A stretch of 64,000 nucleotides of DNA from Brevibacillus reuszeri (GTDB taxonomy: Bacteria; Bacillota; Bacilli; Brevibacillales; Brevibacillaceae). The stretch spans positions 492,939 through 556,938 of the forward strand of contig NZ_LGIQ01000002.1 of the NCBI RefSeq assembly GCF_001187725.1. Direction: 5' to 3'. Both the position numbers and the translations under genes were made by a program. Positions 25,627 to 34,920 of the stretch are shown here, piece after piece (positions within the stretch are counted from its first letter, which is position 1; each line of letters begins with the position of its first letter). Below the pieces are notes generated by a model, which saw only the letters and a program-made list of their open reading frames with translations, had not been told where the DNA came from and did no database searches.

Positions 25627-28600
25627 TCACTCTGTAGACACAGATGGGTCAGCCTGCTCTTTCTTCGGCGAAATCATGATAAATTGCGATTCAGCCTCAT
25701 CGATCCATTTTTGTACACGGCCAGCCGTTTCGTATTGCTCGGTGGCAAGCAGCTCTTCCTTATAGTGACCAAGCAGCTCCTGCACATCGCTGACCCCTTG
25801 CTGATCCAGCTTGTAGAGGAAGACCTTTGCCCCTTTGGCAATGCGTCGCTCCAATGCTGCCTGGTCAAAGCCCATCTCCGGGCTCTGCTTGACGTAGATG
25901 ACACCGCCGGTCATTCCTGCGCAAATCCAAGGACCCGGATCGCCCAGTACAACAGCGCGCCCGTTTGTCATGTACTCAAAAGCAAAGCCCTTCAGATTGG
26001 CGCGCGAGCCAATACCGCCAAGCTCATCTTGAATTGGCTTCGTAATCTCTCCGCCAAAGACAACATCGGCACCAGAGAAACGGATGCAGGCACGGGAATC
26101 CGCATTTCCTTGAACAACGAACAGTCCTTTTTGTGCCCCATAGCAAAAGCTCTTTCCGACAGAGCCATTCACATAGGCACCTTCGAGCCCTTTTGCCTTG
26201 AGGACAGAGACGCGACCCCCAAAGCTCGTTTTGCCAACGCCATCCTGTGCGCCACCCTCGACACGGATGTTGACGCCTTGGACGTTGTACGCAGCCAAAC
26301 CATTACCTGGTACACTGCCTGCGACAAAATTCAAGGATACCTCTGGCAACGACGTGTAGCTGCCATCGAGATGGTTTTCTACCCGCGCTCCTGCCCAGCG
26401 ACTCCCCAGAACCCGCTCTCCTGAAAGAATGCTGGTGAACGTCTCCTGAATAGGGCGATCTGCACTGAAATAACGGCTCTCAGCAGCACTCACTAAGGCA
26501 CCCGCGGCTACGAGGACACGCTCCTCGGCTTCTTCCGTCTGGGCAATATCCGCAGCTTTATAGAGAGGGTGTACCATCAGCAGAGCAGTCAGATCAATTT
26601 TCTCCAGCAGACGCTTCTGTACCAATAGATCAGAGCGTCCGACGAGGTCTTGTGTACGCGTAAAACCGAGAGTAGCGGTAATGCGTCGTACTTCCTCGCC
26701 AAATAAGGTAAAGAACGTTTTTAGCCCGGATACGGCGAGATCAGCCTGACGTGGTACGAAGCGGCGCAATCCTTTTTCGTGAGCTTCCTCTACGTTGTCG
26801 ATTTGTGTAGCGATTCCGACGTGGCATGTATCCAGGTGGCAGCCACGACAAGTCGTACAACCTACGGCAATCATGGCGAGCGTAGCAAAGCCGATCCGAT
26901 TGGCACCAAGCAGCATCAGCTTGACGACATCTGCGGCACTTTTTACGCCGCCATCCGCCCACAGCTCCACCTGATCGCGCAGTCCAGCTTCCAAGAGTGC
27001 ATTGTGAGCTGCTTTTACCCCGATCTCTGCCGGCAAGCCTACGTGCTGGAGTGCATGGACACGGGCCGCACCTGTTCCGCCATCGAAGCCGGAGAGGGTG
27101 ATATAATCGGCACCTGCCTTGGCTACGCCGACGGCAATCGTTCCGATGTTTGGAACAATCGGCACCTTCACACAAATTTTTGCCTTGTCATTGGCGGTTT
27201 TCAGCTCGGTAATCATCTGCGCCAAATCCTCGATCGAGTAAATATCGTGGTTGTTGGATGGCGAAATCAAATCCGAACCGATCGTCGCATTACGGGCAGC
27301 GGCGATCTTTGCCGTTACTTTGGAGCCGGGCAAATGACCGCCCTCACCGGGTTTTGCGCCTTGGCCAATTTTGATTTCCAAGAGGTATGCGGCGTTTGCC
27401 AGCTCTATATTGATACCAAAGCGACCAGACGCGACCTGGATGCCGCGTGTATGGCGATAGTGACCGAGCATATCCTTGATCTCGCCACCTTCGCCGTTCA
27501 TGCAAATCATATTGAGTTGATGGGCTGCTTCCGGATAAGCACGGAAGGCCGTTTCATTTTGCGAGCCAAAAGACATAGACGAAATCAGGAATGGCAGGGA
27601 ATGTTCTCCGACGCTAATATCTACCTGCTCAGGATCGACGTGCTGCCTCGCCTGCTCCAAGTTGAAGTCAGCAACGTGGCGGATGGCAATCGGATTGTCC
27701 CGTTCGTTTTCATCCAGCTTCAAGGCATAATCGGAGTAAGGGATGTCACCTGCTGCCATTTGACCGATCAGCTTCCACAGACGCGGGAAGATATGGAAGG
27801 TTTTCGACTCGCGTGCTGTTTCACTCGAAAAATCATGATAGCGGCGGAGACTGTCCTCTTGCAGATCGGCAAACGAGAGACCTGCTTGCTCGGAGCCGCA
27901 GAAGTTCACAATGCCGAGTGATTCAGCTACTTCCTGGCGCAAACCGATGGAAGAGAAGAGACGCCCGTAGCCGCGCAGCTCATGAATGCCGATGGTAGAA
28001 ATGACCTTTTCCAGTCCTTTGTTCAGCGCCCCGTACAAATTGCTTGCAGACACATAGCCGTTTTTGGCAGCTGCCGTTGCAAACATCAGATAAGGGGAGA
28101 CAGCATCCGCTCCAGAACCGATGGAAAGCGCTAGATCATGTAGCGAGCGGATCGCTCCGGATCGCAGAACCAGGCTGGCTTTGCGCCGCAGACTGATGCC
28201 TTCTTGGTCAAAGGAAGCTTTGAGGGCCTGATCGACAGCAGCGATCACGAGCAGTGGGTCCATCCAGTATTTTTCTTCCTGATGGGCGTCGGTATCGTCG
28301 AGAATGAGCAGAGCCGCGCCGTTTTTGACTGCTTGAACCGCAGTCTGCGTAAGCTTGGTCAGTCCTTCCGCATAACCATCGTCAATGGTAAAGTGCGTGG
28401 ATAATATCGCGATGCTTGCTGGATGGTTGTTAAAGTGATGGATTACCTGCTCTAAAGAAAGCGAATTTTGCTCCGTAGCCGTTTTTTGCAAGGCTTGCCC
28501 TTCCACAAGTAGAGGAGAAGGCAGCTCGATACGCTGATACGTGCCTGATTTGTGCGAAAGAGGGACGCGTGAGCCAATCACGACGCGGGTAGAGAAATGC

Positions 28601-30159
28601 TCCATCTCCCGGTCGCGGTCAATGGCCGGGTTTGTTACGACCGCAACGCTTTCCTTGATGAAATCAGCCAAGTTTTGACGTTCTTTTGAAAGAGCACCGA
28701 GTGGACCATCGTGACCAAGTGAACGAATCGGTTCTACTCCGTTTGTTGCCATTTGCTCAATCAACTGCACCTGCTCGCGATCCCAGCCGAATGCACTGTA
28801 AACGGAAGAGGTGGGAGCAGCGGTTTCCGGCTCTGTAGTAAGCACATCTGATTCATACAGGTAGTGGAGATGCTGGCGTGCACCAGTGCTCTCGATTTTT
28901 TGCGAGAAGCGCTCATAGACCGTTTGCTGGAGCTGGTGATGTGGAATCACCTCAATTGGTTTGCCGGGATGCAGGACGACACCCACTTTTTCTCCAGGAG
29001 CAAGCGATTTTGGCTCACTTGCCATTTGATGCACGGGAATCACCCCCTGCTCAGATGAGAAGTACAGAGAGGTAGGGCCTTCAACCATCCAGAGCGGACG
29101 CAGCCCGAGAGCATCTACGCTAAATACGCATTCGTTGGAATAGCGGGAAACGATGCCGGCAGGACCTTGGGCAAAATGTCCCCATGCCTGGCGAAGGTAT
29201 ACATAGAGATCCTGGAGATGAGCGGGGAGCAGCTTTATTTCATGATGAATCGGAGGAAAGACGACTTCCATCGCTTCAAAAAGGGTAAGTCCATAACGAT
29301 GAATAAACGTCTCGATGGTCCGATTTACATTTTGCGAGTCACTGCCGCCATCGACTAGAGGAACCCCGAGCATCTGGGCTTCCTCTTCCAGCTTGCTGAT
29401 CGTATTGATTTCTCCATTGTGTCCGAGTAGCGAAAATGGCTGGACCCGAAAAAAGTTGGACAACGTATTGGTGGAATAGCGATTATGACCGACTGTGACG
29501 GAGGAGAGGAATTGCTCGTTCGCCAGATCATCAAAATAAGTAGGTAAAATATTGGCCGCTCCCATAACCTTGTAGGCGCTGCTTACAGGACTGAGGGAAG
29601 CGACGTGAACATAGTGCGTGGACTCAATGGCTGTATGGATTTCAAACAGCTGCTTGCTGTATTCTGCTTCGGTCAAGCCTTCAGGAGCGGAAATGCCTAT
29701 TTGCCAGAATATTGGCTCATCTTTCCTCCCGTTTTTCCCAAGCACGTCCGAGTTAACCGCATTTTCACGCTCAAGTAGAATAGCAAGCTGATTGCTTGTA
29801 AAAAGCGCGCGAATTTCGTCCTGAACAAGCGGTGCATCATGTCCTGTTCGTGGAACAAATAGATGAGCGACGGCAAAGCGAGGATTATGCGCAAAATCCC
29901 CATCTAAACCTGCCTGATACAAATATCTCGACCATAGTGTGCGGGGAATATCGGTCAAGATTCCACAGCCGTCTCCTTCTCCATCGATAAAGCCGGAGCG
30001 GTGCTCCATTTGAATCAAGGAGCGAATGGTCTCGTCTACATTTTTTCGCGTAGGGATGCCTTGTTTTTCGATGATACAGATGATGCCACAGCTGTCGTGC
30101 TCGATACGATGATAATCGTGGAATTGTTCAATGGTTTCTTTCTGGTCTCTGTTTAGCAT
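25627..30159 (-). CDS. gltB: glutamate synthase, large subunit
   Basis: A 1510-residue enzyme that transfers the glutamine amide nitrogen to 2-oxoglutarate. The order is an N-terminal amidotransferase domain with its nucleophile in HDSCGIICI (C24; the preceding residues are the pro-peptide), a central domain, the FMN/oxoglutarate synthase domain (KPGEGGHLPGSK, GFDGGTGAARVHALQHVGLP), the 3Fe-4S cysteine cluster CTTCRGCHLDTC, and a C-terminal GXGXG beta-helix domain. Length is normal. No gltD or gltC lies within the window, so it may use a distant small subunit or ferredoxin. ATG 30159 is chosen; a TTG start at 30204 lies ahead of the ribosome site. Confidence 0.96.
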   Translation of the reverse strand: MLNRDQKETIEQFHDYHRIEHDSCGIICIIEKQGIPTRKNVDETIRSLIQMEHRSGFIDGEGDGCGILTDIPRTLWSRYLYQAGLDGDFAHNPRFAVAHLFVPRTGHDAPLVQDEIRALFTSNQLAILLERENAVNSDVLGKNGRKDEPIFWQIGISAPEGLTEAEYSKQLFEIHTAIESTHYVHVASLSPVSSAYKVMGAANILPTYFDDLANEQFLSSVTVGHNRYSTNTLSNFFRVQPFSLLGHNGEINTISKLEEEAQMLGVPLVDGGSDSQNVNRTIETFIHRYGLTLFEAMEVVFPPIHHEIKLLPAHLQDLYVYLRQAWGHFAQGPAGIVSRYSNECVFSVDALGLRPLWMVEGPTSLYFSSEQGVIPVHQMASEPKSLAPGEKVGVVLHPGKPIEVIPHHQLQQTVYERFSQKIESTGARQHLHYLYESDVLTTEPETAAPTSSVYSAFGWDREQVQLIEQMATNGVEPIRSLGHDGPLGALSKERQNLADFIKESVAVVTNPAIDRDREMEHFSTRVVIGSRVPLSHKSGTYQRIELPSPLLVEGQALQKTATEQNSLSLEQVIHHFNNHPASIAILSTHFTIDDGYAEGLTKLTQTAVQAVKNGAALLILDDTDAHQEEKYWMDPLLVIAAVDQALKASFDQEGISLRRKASLVLRSGAIRSLHDLALSIGSGADAVSPYLMFATAAAKNGYVSASNLYGALNKGLEKVISTIGIHELRGYGRLFSSIGLRQEVAESLGIVNFCGSEQAGLSFADLQEDSLRRYHDFSSETARESKTFHIFPRLWKLIGQMAAGDIPYSDYALKLDENERDNPIAIRHVADFNLEQARQHVDPEQVDISVGEHSLPFLISSMSFGSQNETAFRAYPEAAHQLNMICMNGEGGEIKDMLGHYRHTRGIQVASGRFGINIELANAAYLLEIKIGQGAKPGEGGHLPGSKVTAKIAAARNATIGSDLISPSNNHDIYSIEDLAQMITELKTANDKAKICVKVPIVPNIGTIAVGVAKAGADYITLSGFDGGTGAARVHALQHVGLPAEIGVKAAHNALLEAGLRDQVELWADGGVKSAADVVKLMLLGANRIGFATLAMIAVGCTTCRGCHLDTCHVGIATQIDNVEEAHEKGLRRFVPRQADLAVSGLKTFFTLFGEEVRRITATLGFTRTQDLVGRSDLLVQKRLLEKIDLTALLMVHPLYKAADIAQTEEAEERVLVAAGALVSAAESRYFSADRPIQETFTSILSGERVLGSRWAGARVENHLDGSYTSLPEVSLNFVAGSVPGNGLAAYNVQGVNIRVEGGAQDGVGKTSFGGRVSVLKAKGLEGAYVNGSVGKSFCYGAQKGLFVVQGNADSRACIRFSGADVVFGGEITKPIQDELGGIGSRANLKGFAFEYMTNGRAVVLGDPGPWICAGMTGGVIYVKQSPEMGFDQAALERRIAKGAKVFLYKLDQQGVSDVQELLGHYKEELLATEQYETAGRVQKWIDEAESQFIMISPKKEQADPSVSTE

Positions 30160-30167
30160 GATTTCTC

Positions 30168-30196
30168 GGTCAGTTCTGACTGACCATCCACCTCCT
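30168..30196 (-). promoter_or_regulatory. hairpin between the ribosome site and start of gltB
   Basis: The Shine-Dalgarno AGGAGG (30191-30196) lies 31 bases from ATG 30159, too far for direct use. A perfect 7-bp hairpin with a 4-base loop (GGTCAGT/ACTGACC, 30168-30185) fills the gap and would bring the two within about 13 bases when folded. Confidence 0.5.
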
Positions 30197-30235
30197 ATAA
30201 ACAATTCTGAAACTTCTAAAAATATTGTGGTGTTA

Positions 30236-30264
30236 AGAATAGCATGAACATTCGCTCAGTGCAA
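30236..30264 (-). promoter_or_regulatory. gltB promoter
   Basis: On the minus strand TTGCAC (30259-30264) and TATTCT (30236-30241) are 17 bases apart, about 40 bases before the ribosome site. Confidence 0.6.
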
Positions 30265-30353
30265 TAAAACGAAAAGAGCAAATCGTAATGTAAGCGTTTT
30301 AAATTCAGAAAAAGTTTTTTTACTGATCAAAACGCCCGTGTATCAACGACAAA

Positions 30354-30393
30354 AAATAGACACATTCCCCTGGCAATTGGTGGAATGTGCCTG
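30354..30393 (-). terminator. terminator of the 46-residue ORF
   Basis: On the minus strand GCACATTCC pairs with GGAATGTG, followed by TCTATTTTTT, close after the ORF stop. Confidence 0.75.
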
Positions 30394-30405
30394 TTTTTCT
30401 GGTGT

Positions 30406-30546
30406 TTAACGATCGTGATTTTGTGTTTTGTGATGCTCCGTTTTACGAGGGGTTTGAAATCCGGTTACTTCAAGCATTTTGCTGCTCATCTTGGAATCCA
30501 ATGTTTTTTCAGGAGCTTGCGGGTAGGTCTTTTCGCCTTTTGACAC
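30406..30546 (-). CDS. 46-residue hydrophilic protein, unknown
   Basis: The frame starts at GTG 30546 behind a very strong GAGGAGGAG and reads SKGEKTYPQAPEKTLDSKMS..., ending in a His/Lys/Asn-rich tail. It is highly charged with no hydrophobic segment. A terminator follows. Such small hydrophilic proteins are common among spore-associated genes of Bacillales, but I recognise no named family, and the role is open. Confidence 0.6.
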   Translation of the reverse strand: MSKGEKTYPQAPEKTLDSKMSSKMLEVTGFQTPRKTEHHKTQNHDR

Positions 30547-30609
30547 CAGGATCTCCTCCTCAAATGAATGCTGAATACTTTACGTAACATTTGTTAGTAT
30601 GACCGAAAA

Positions 30610-30655
30610 AAGAAGCCCATGACGGTGGCAATGGTTGGCTGCCAGTCATGGGCGC
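30610..30655 (-). terminator. terminator of the gsaB-like gene
   Basis: On the minus strand GCCCATGAC pairs with GTCATGGGC, followed by TTCTTTTTT. A second smaller stem GAGGTC/GACCTC lies between it and the gene end. Confidence 0.75.
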
Positions 30656-30705
30656 GGCTCTGAGGTCACCTACCATAAGGACCTCGGCCTGAGTTTTTCA
30701 AGTAT

Positions 30706-31998
30706 TTATGCCTGCAATTTTGCAAAAGAACGGTCTACCGAAGCAATTGTCTTTTGAATGTCTTCCTCGGTATGAGCGGTTGTGATAAACCATGCTTCGT
30801 ATTTGGACGGAGCAAGACAGATGCCCTCATCAAGCATGAGACGGAAGAAATGGGCAAAAAGCTCGCCATCGGCTTTTTGTGCGGCATCATAGTTGTGTAC
30901 AGGCTCGTCTGTGAAGTAAACAGCCATAGCGCCTTTCACCCGATTGAGCTGAATAGTTACGCTGTGCTTGTTTGCTGCTTCACGAATGCCATTCTCCAGG
31001 ATTGCGCCCAGTCGCTCGAACTCATCATAGACGCCAGGCTGCTTCAGTACCTCCAGGCACGCGATTCCAGCGCGGATAGAGGCAGGGTTTCCGGCCATTG
31101 TTCCCGCTTGATAAGCAGGACCGAGCGGAGCTACCTGCTCCATAATTTCACGACGTCCACCATAAGCACCGATTGGCAGACCGCCACCGATGATTTTGCC
31201 GAGTGCAGTCAGGTCCGGCTCCACTCCGAGCAGGTTTTGTGCACCGCCGTAGCAGAAACGGAATGCCGTAATGACTTCATCATATACGACGAGAGCACCT
31301 GCTTCGTGAGTCAGGCGGTTCACTTCCTCGAGAAAGCCAGGCTCAGGTGTCACGATTCCAAAGTTCCCGACAATCGGTTCTACCAGTACGCACGCGGTTT
31401 CACTGCCCCATTTTTCGATTGCTTCAGCAAAAGCTGCTTTATCGTTAAAAGGTACAGTAATGACTTCACTTGCGATGCTTTGCGGAATGCCTGCGCTGTC
31501 TGGAATACCCAAAGTGGAAGGTCCAGAGCCTGCAGCCACCAGTACCAGATCAGAGTGTCCGTGGTAGCAGCCAGCGAATTTGATAATTTTTACACGACCA
31601 GTATAAGCACGAGCTACACGGATGCAGGTCATGACAGCTTCCGTACCGGAGTTGTTAAAACGGATGCGTTCCATGGAAGGAATCGCCTCGCGAATCATGC
31701 CTGCAAAGGTAACCTCCCACGGAGTAGGCGTACCGTACAAAGTCCCGTTTGACGCCGCCTCGCAAATTGCTTTGGTTACGTGCGGGTGAGCGTGACCAGT
31801 GATGATCGGCCCGTACGCTGCCAGATAGTCGATATATTGATTTCCGTCTACGTCCCAGAAGTATGCTCCCTCAGCACGTTCCATTGTGACTGGGGCTCCT
31901 CCGCCTACGGCCTTGAAAGATCTGGATGGGCTGTTTACGCCACCAAGAATCACATCCAAAGCCTGGTTGTGCAGCTCTGCGGATCGTTCACGTTTCAT
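30706..31998 (-). CDS. gsaB: glutamate-1-semialdehyde 2,1-aminomutase
   Basis: A 430-residue fold-type I PLP enzyme converting glutamate-1-semialdehyde to 5-aminolevulinate in haem synthesis. The PLP lysine is K268 ([16 protein letters not shown]), and the cofactor aspartate is D240 in [11 protein letters not shown]. The GSA signatures VNSPSRSF and [15 protein letters not shown] are present. Bacillus carries hemL in the hem operon and a second copy, gsaB, at this chromosomal place after ygaD/ygaE; the context points to the second copy. AGAGGGAT precedes ATG. It is monocistronic. Confidence 0.93.
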   Translation of the reverse strand: MKRERSAELHNQALDVILGGVNSPSRSFKAVGGGAPVTMERAEGAYFWDVDGNQYIDYLAAYGPIITGHAHPHVTKAICEAASNGTLYGTPTPWEVTFAGMIREAIPSMERIRFNNSGTEAVMTCIRVARAYTGRVKIIKFAGCYHGHSDLVLVAAGSGPSTLGIPDSAGIPQSIASEVITVPFNDKAAFAEAIEKWGSETACVLVEPIVGNFGIVTPEPGFLEEVNRLTHEAGALVVYDEVITAFRFCYGGAQNLLGVEPDLTALGKIIGGGLPIGAYGGRREIMEQVAPLGPAYQAGTMAGNPASIRAGIACLEVLKQPGVYDEFERLGAILENGIREAANKHSVTIQLNRVKGAMAVYFTDEPVHNYDAAQKADGELFAHFFRLMLDEGICLAPSKYEAWFITTAHTEEDIQKTIASVDRSFAKLQA

Positions 31999-32150
31999 GC
32001 TTAATCCCTCTTTTCTTGTCCCAAAAGTCCTTCATTATCTTACCACAGCAAAAGACTGGGTGGGTATGGACCAACGGCTCTGGATGTGAAAAAGGAAAAA
32101 TGATACAATTTTTGGGCAAATCACAACATACAAAAAGGCGGTTGTCCACT

Positions 32151-32993
32151 ATGAAAGTCGAGTGTATGTCGATCAAGGGTAGCGGCAAAAGCAACGAGGA
32201 TGCCTATGTTCTTTTGCAGGCAAAGCATGTATTTGCAGTGGTAGACGGTGTCTCTGCTCTCGTTCCTTATGAAAACGAAGCGGGGCAAACCGGGGGAGCT
32301 ATAGCTGCCGAGCTTGTAAAGCGTCAGCTGGAGGAATTGCCAGAGGAGGTATCGCTGCAGGATGCATTGGCTATAGCAAACGAGGCGTTGCGTGATGCCA
32401 TGAGCGCAAGTCAGATCGATGTGACGAAAAAGGAAGCTCTTTGGGGTGCGGCGTGTGCGGTGGTTCGTGTGGGAGGGGCGCATATTGAATACGCTCAAAC
32501 CGGCGATTGCATGATTTTTGCGGTTTATGCAGACGATACAGTACGCCCCTTGACGCATTTACAGGTCAACCATTTGGAGCGCAGGGCTTTTACAAAGTGG
32601 GAGGATGGCATCCGCGAAGGCTTGCAAACGCGCCCCGAGCTTCTTGAGCGATGTATGGACACCCTGAAGCAGAACCGGTATCAGGCAAATGCTCCGGGTG
32701 GTTATGGGGTATTGAACGGGGATGCTGTTGCCAAGGACTTTATTGAATATGGGCGCATGAACAAAATTGATGTAAAGGCATTGGTGCTGCTGACAGATGG
32801 GCTTTTTATGCCGCGCCCATACGAAGGTGTCGAGCCAAATTGGGAGCAAACCGTCCTGCCAATCGTTCATAAGGGACTGCAACGCTATACTGATGATCTG
32901 CTCACACTCGAAAACAGCGATCCTGAATGCTTGCGTTACGTTCGTTTCAAAAAGTCGGATGACAAAACAGGAATCGTGCTGTATCTGGAGTAA
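32151..32993 (+). CDS. PP2C-like protein serine/threonine phosphatase
   Basis: A 280-residue protein. The metal-binding motifs are KSNEDAYVLL (about 14-23), AVVDGVSALV (about 30-39) and, late, LLTDGLFMP. A variant central AQTGDCMIFAVY matches the GDS/R motif. This is a compact PP2C_2-type phosphatase. ATG 32151 follows AAGGCGG; an upstream start at 31926 overlaps the gsaB gene on the other strand and is rejected. The substrate protein is unknown. No partner kinase is nearby. Confidence 0.85.
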   Translation: MKVECMSIKGSGKSNEDAYVLLQAKHVFAVVDGVSALVPYENEAGQTGGAIAAELVKRQLEELPEEVSLQDALAIANEALRDAMSASQIDVTKKEALWGAACAVVRVGGAHIEYAQTGDCMIFAVYADDTVRPLTHLQVNHLERRAFTKWEDGIREGLQTRPELLERCMDTLKQNRYQANAPGGYGVLNGDAVAKDFIEYGRMNKIDVKALVLLTDGLFMPRPYEGVEPNWEQTVLPIVHKGLQRYTDDLLTLENSDPECLRYVRFKKSDDKTGIVLYLE

Positions 32994-33014
32994 CAGTTCT
33001 TTGCAGTTTGCCTT

Positions 33015-33059
33015 TTGCACAAATCGAAACACTCATATACACTAACAGGTGTTGTGCAA
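33015..33059. promoter_or_regulatory. long inverted repeat before the ABC-2 exporter
   Basis: TTGCACAA (33015-33022) and TTGTGCAA (33052-33059) are perfect complements, with a nested AACAC/GTGTT stem inside. It begins 21 bases after the PP2C stop and ends about 60 bases before the ABC gene. It may be an operator or a leader RNA hairpin. Confidence 0.45.
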
Positions 33060-33119
33060 CCGAAGTATAAGAAAACTTCTATCAAGGCGTTCTTATACGT
33101 TAAAAAAGGACGGTTTTTC

Positions 33120-34130
33120 ATGATTCAAGTTAATCATTTACAAAAGGAGTTCCGCATTCATCAAGCCAGATCAGGACTTGGTGGTGCTTTTCGTGATTTG
33201 TTCAGCCGCGAATACAAAACGGTACAAGCGGTGAACGATCTTTCCTTCACGGTAGAGGAAGGCGAGATGTTTGCGCTGATCGGGGAAAACGGTGCCGGTA
33301 AATCGACGACGATCAAGATGCTGACGGGGATTCTGACCCCCAGTGATGGCGAAATCGTGATTAATGGCTACGTCCCTTTCAAGCAGCGCGAGGAGTACGT
33401 TCGCTCGATTGGCGTTGTGTTCGGGCAGCGTTCACAGCTTTGGTGGGACTTGTCCCCACTGGAGTCGTTCCGTCTGTTAAAAAGCGTCTACAAGGTCGAT
33501 GAGGTAGAAGGAGAAAAGTGGCTGGACCGCTTGATTGAGGAGCTGGAGATTTCACCCTTTGTCAGCCAGCCGGTTCGCAAGCTGAGTCTGGGCCAAAGAA
33601 TGCGATGTGAGGTAGCCGCCTCTCTGATTCACAAGCCGCGCCTGTTGTTCCTGGATGAGCCGACAGTCGGACTCGATGTCTTGGTCAAGCAAAAGATTCG
33701 CGAGTTTCTGCGCAATTTGAACGAGACGGAAAACATGACGATTTTGCTGACTACCCACGATGTATCAGATATTGAGGCACTGTGTAAGCGCGTGCTCGTC
33801 ATGGACAAAGGAAAGCTGATTTTCGACGGACTGCTGAATGACCTGAAGGAAAAATGGGGCAATGGCACCGAGGTATCGTTCCAAATGAAAAAGCGCACGT
33901 CGGCAGACGATTTGCGCCGTGCTTTGGGAGATATGCCCTGTGCAATCGAGCAGGTCAACGAGTATGCACTACGTGTAAAAGTGGCGCGTAGTCAGGAAAT
34001 GCTGCCGTTCGTTCTATCTACGGTCATGTCTGCGTTTGAGGTCAGTGATGTCAAAATCCTGGAGACGAGCACGGAAGATATTGTACGCAATATTTATTCG
34101 ACAGACAGCGAGGTAGTAAGTCATGCGTAA
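33120..34130 (+). CDS. ABC-2 type exporter, ATP-binding protein
   Basis: A 336-residue cytoplasmic ATPase with Walker A GENGAGKST, signature LSLGQRMR, Walker B LLFLDEPTVGLD and H-loop LTTHDVSD, plus a C-terminal extension of about 90 residues. The N-terminus has an insertion (HQARSGLGGAFRDLFSREYK) typical of ATPases that serve ABC2_membrane_6 permeases. ATG 33120 has AAAAAAGGACGG upstream. It overlaps the first permease gene by 8 bases. The exported compound is not known; related systems move viologens or peptides. Confidence 0.92.
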   Translation: MIQVNHLQKEFRIHQARSGLGGAFRDLFSREYKTVQAVNDLSFTVEEGEMFALIGENGAGKSTTIKMLTGILTPSDGEIVINGYVPFKQREEYVRSIGVVFGQRSQLWWDLSPLESFRLLKSVYKVDEVEGEKWLDRLIEELEISPFVSQPVRKLSLGQRMRCEVAASLIHKPRLLFLDEPTVGLDVLVKQKIREFLRNLNETENMTILLTTHDVSDIEALCKRVLVMDKGKLIFDGLLNDLKEKWGNGTEVSFQMKKRTSADDLRRALGDMPCAIEQVNEYALRVKVARSQEMLPFVLSTVMSAFEVSDVKILETSTEDIVRNIYSTDSEVVSHA

Positions 34131-34917
34131 GCTTTACATGGAATTGATTCGCATGCGTTTTTTGACCATGCTTGCCTATCGGGTGAACTACTACAGCGGC
34201 ATCATCATTTACGCCATCAATATCGGGGCGTACTACTTCTTATGGGGAGCCATCTACGGCGGACAACAGCAATTAGGCGGTCTTTCTGTTGAGCAAATGA
34301 CGTCGTATGTGGCGATTGCCTGGATGTCTCGGGCGTTTTATTTCAATAACATCGACACGGAAATAGCCCAGGATGTACGAGAGGGCAAGGTCGCGATCGA
34401 GATGATCCGGCCGTATAACTATTTGTCAGTCAAAACGGCGCAGGCATTTGGCGAAGGAATATTCCGGTTCCTGTTTTTTGCAGGACCAGGGATTTTCCTC
34501 ATTAGCCTGATTATCCCGTTCAGCTTTCCGGCAACTGCGGCAGGATGGGGCTTGTATCTCATCAGCTTGATGTTCGCCTTTTTGATTAACACGCAGGTCA
34601 ACTTACTGACAGGCTTGTTCACTTTTTTCCTGTTCCGCAACGACGGAATGATGCGGGCAAAGCGGGTAGTCGTCGATCTGATGTCTGGCCTTGTCCTGCC
34701 TATCAGCTTTTTCCCGGGTTGGGCGCAGACGGCTATGGACTTTTTGCCGTTTCAGGCAATTAACTACTATCCGAGCTTGATCTTTACAGGAGCAATCACT
34801 TCGACCCGGTCGTGGGAGCTGATTGGCTTTCAGGTCATCTGGATGTTTGTGATTCTGGTCCCCATCTTGCTTCTCTGGCGCAGAGCCAAAAGCAAGCTGG
34901 TTGTGCAAGGAGGGTAG
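34123..34917 (+). CDS. ABC-2 type exporter, permease 1
   Basis: A 264-residue membrane protein with about six helices. It belongs to the ABC2_membrane_6 type: an N-terminal RMRFLTMLAYRVNYYSGIIIY and a conserved central DVREGKVAIEMIRPYNY loop that contacts the ATPase. It overlaps the ATPase gene (8 bases) and is followed after three bases by the second permease, so a heteromeric exporter is expected. Confidence 0.9.
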   Translation: MRKLYMELIRMRFLTMLAYRVNYYSGIIIYAINIGAYYFLWGAIYGGQQQLGGLSVEQMTSYVAIAWMSRAFYFNNIDTEIAQDVREGKVAIEMIRPYNYLSVKTAQAFGEGIFRFLFFAGPGIFLISLIIPFSFPATAAGWGLYLISLMFAFLINTQVNLLTGLFTFFLFRNDGMMRAKRVVVDLMSGLVLPISFFPGWAQTAMDFLPFQAINYYPSLIFTGAITSTRSWELIGFQVIWMFVILVPILLLWRRAKSKLVVQGG

Positions 34918-34920
34918 ATC

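Noticed and set aside
26779..27921. Open frame of 380 codons on the plus strand
   Set aside because: It lies wholly inside gltB on the opposite strand, has no ribosome site and no recognisable domain.
30754..31752. Open frame of 332 codons on the plus strand
   Set aside because: It is antisense to the gsaB gene, which has all its PLP motifs; the frame is cysteine/serine rich and family-less.
31926..32150. N-terminal extension of the PP2C gene
   Set aside because: It would overlap the divergent gsaB gene and lacks conservation-like character; ATG 32151 has a ribosome site and begins the family domain.
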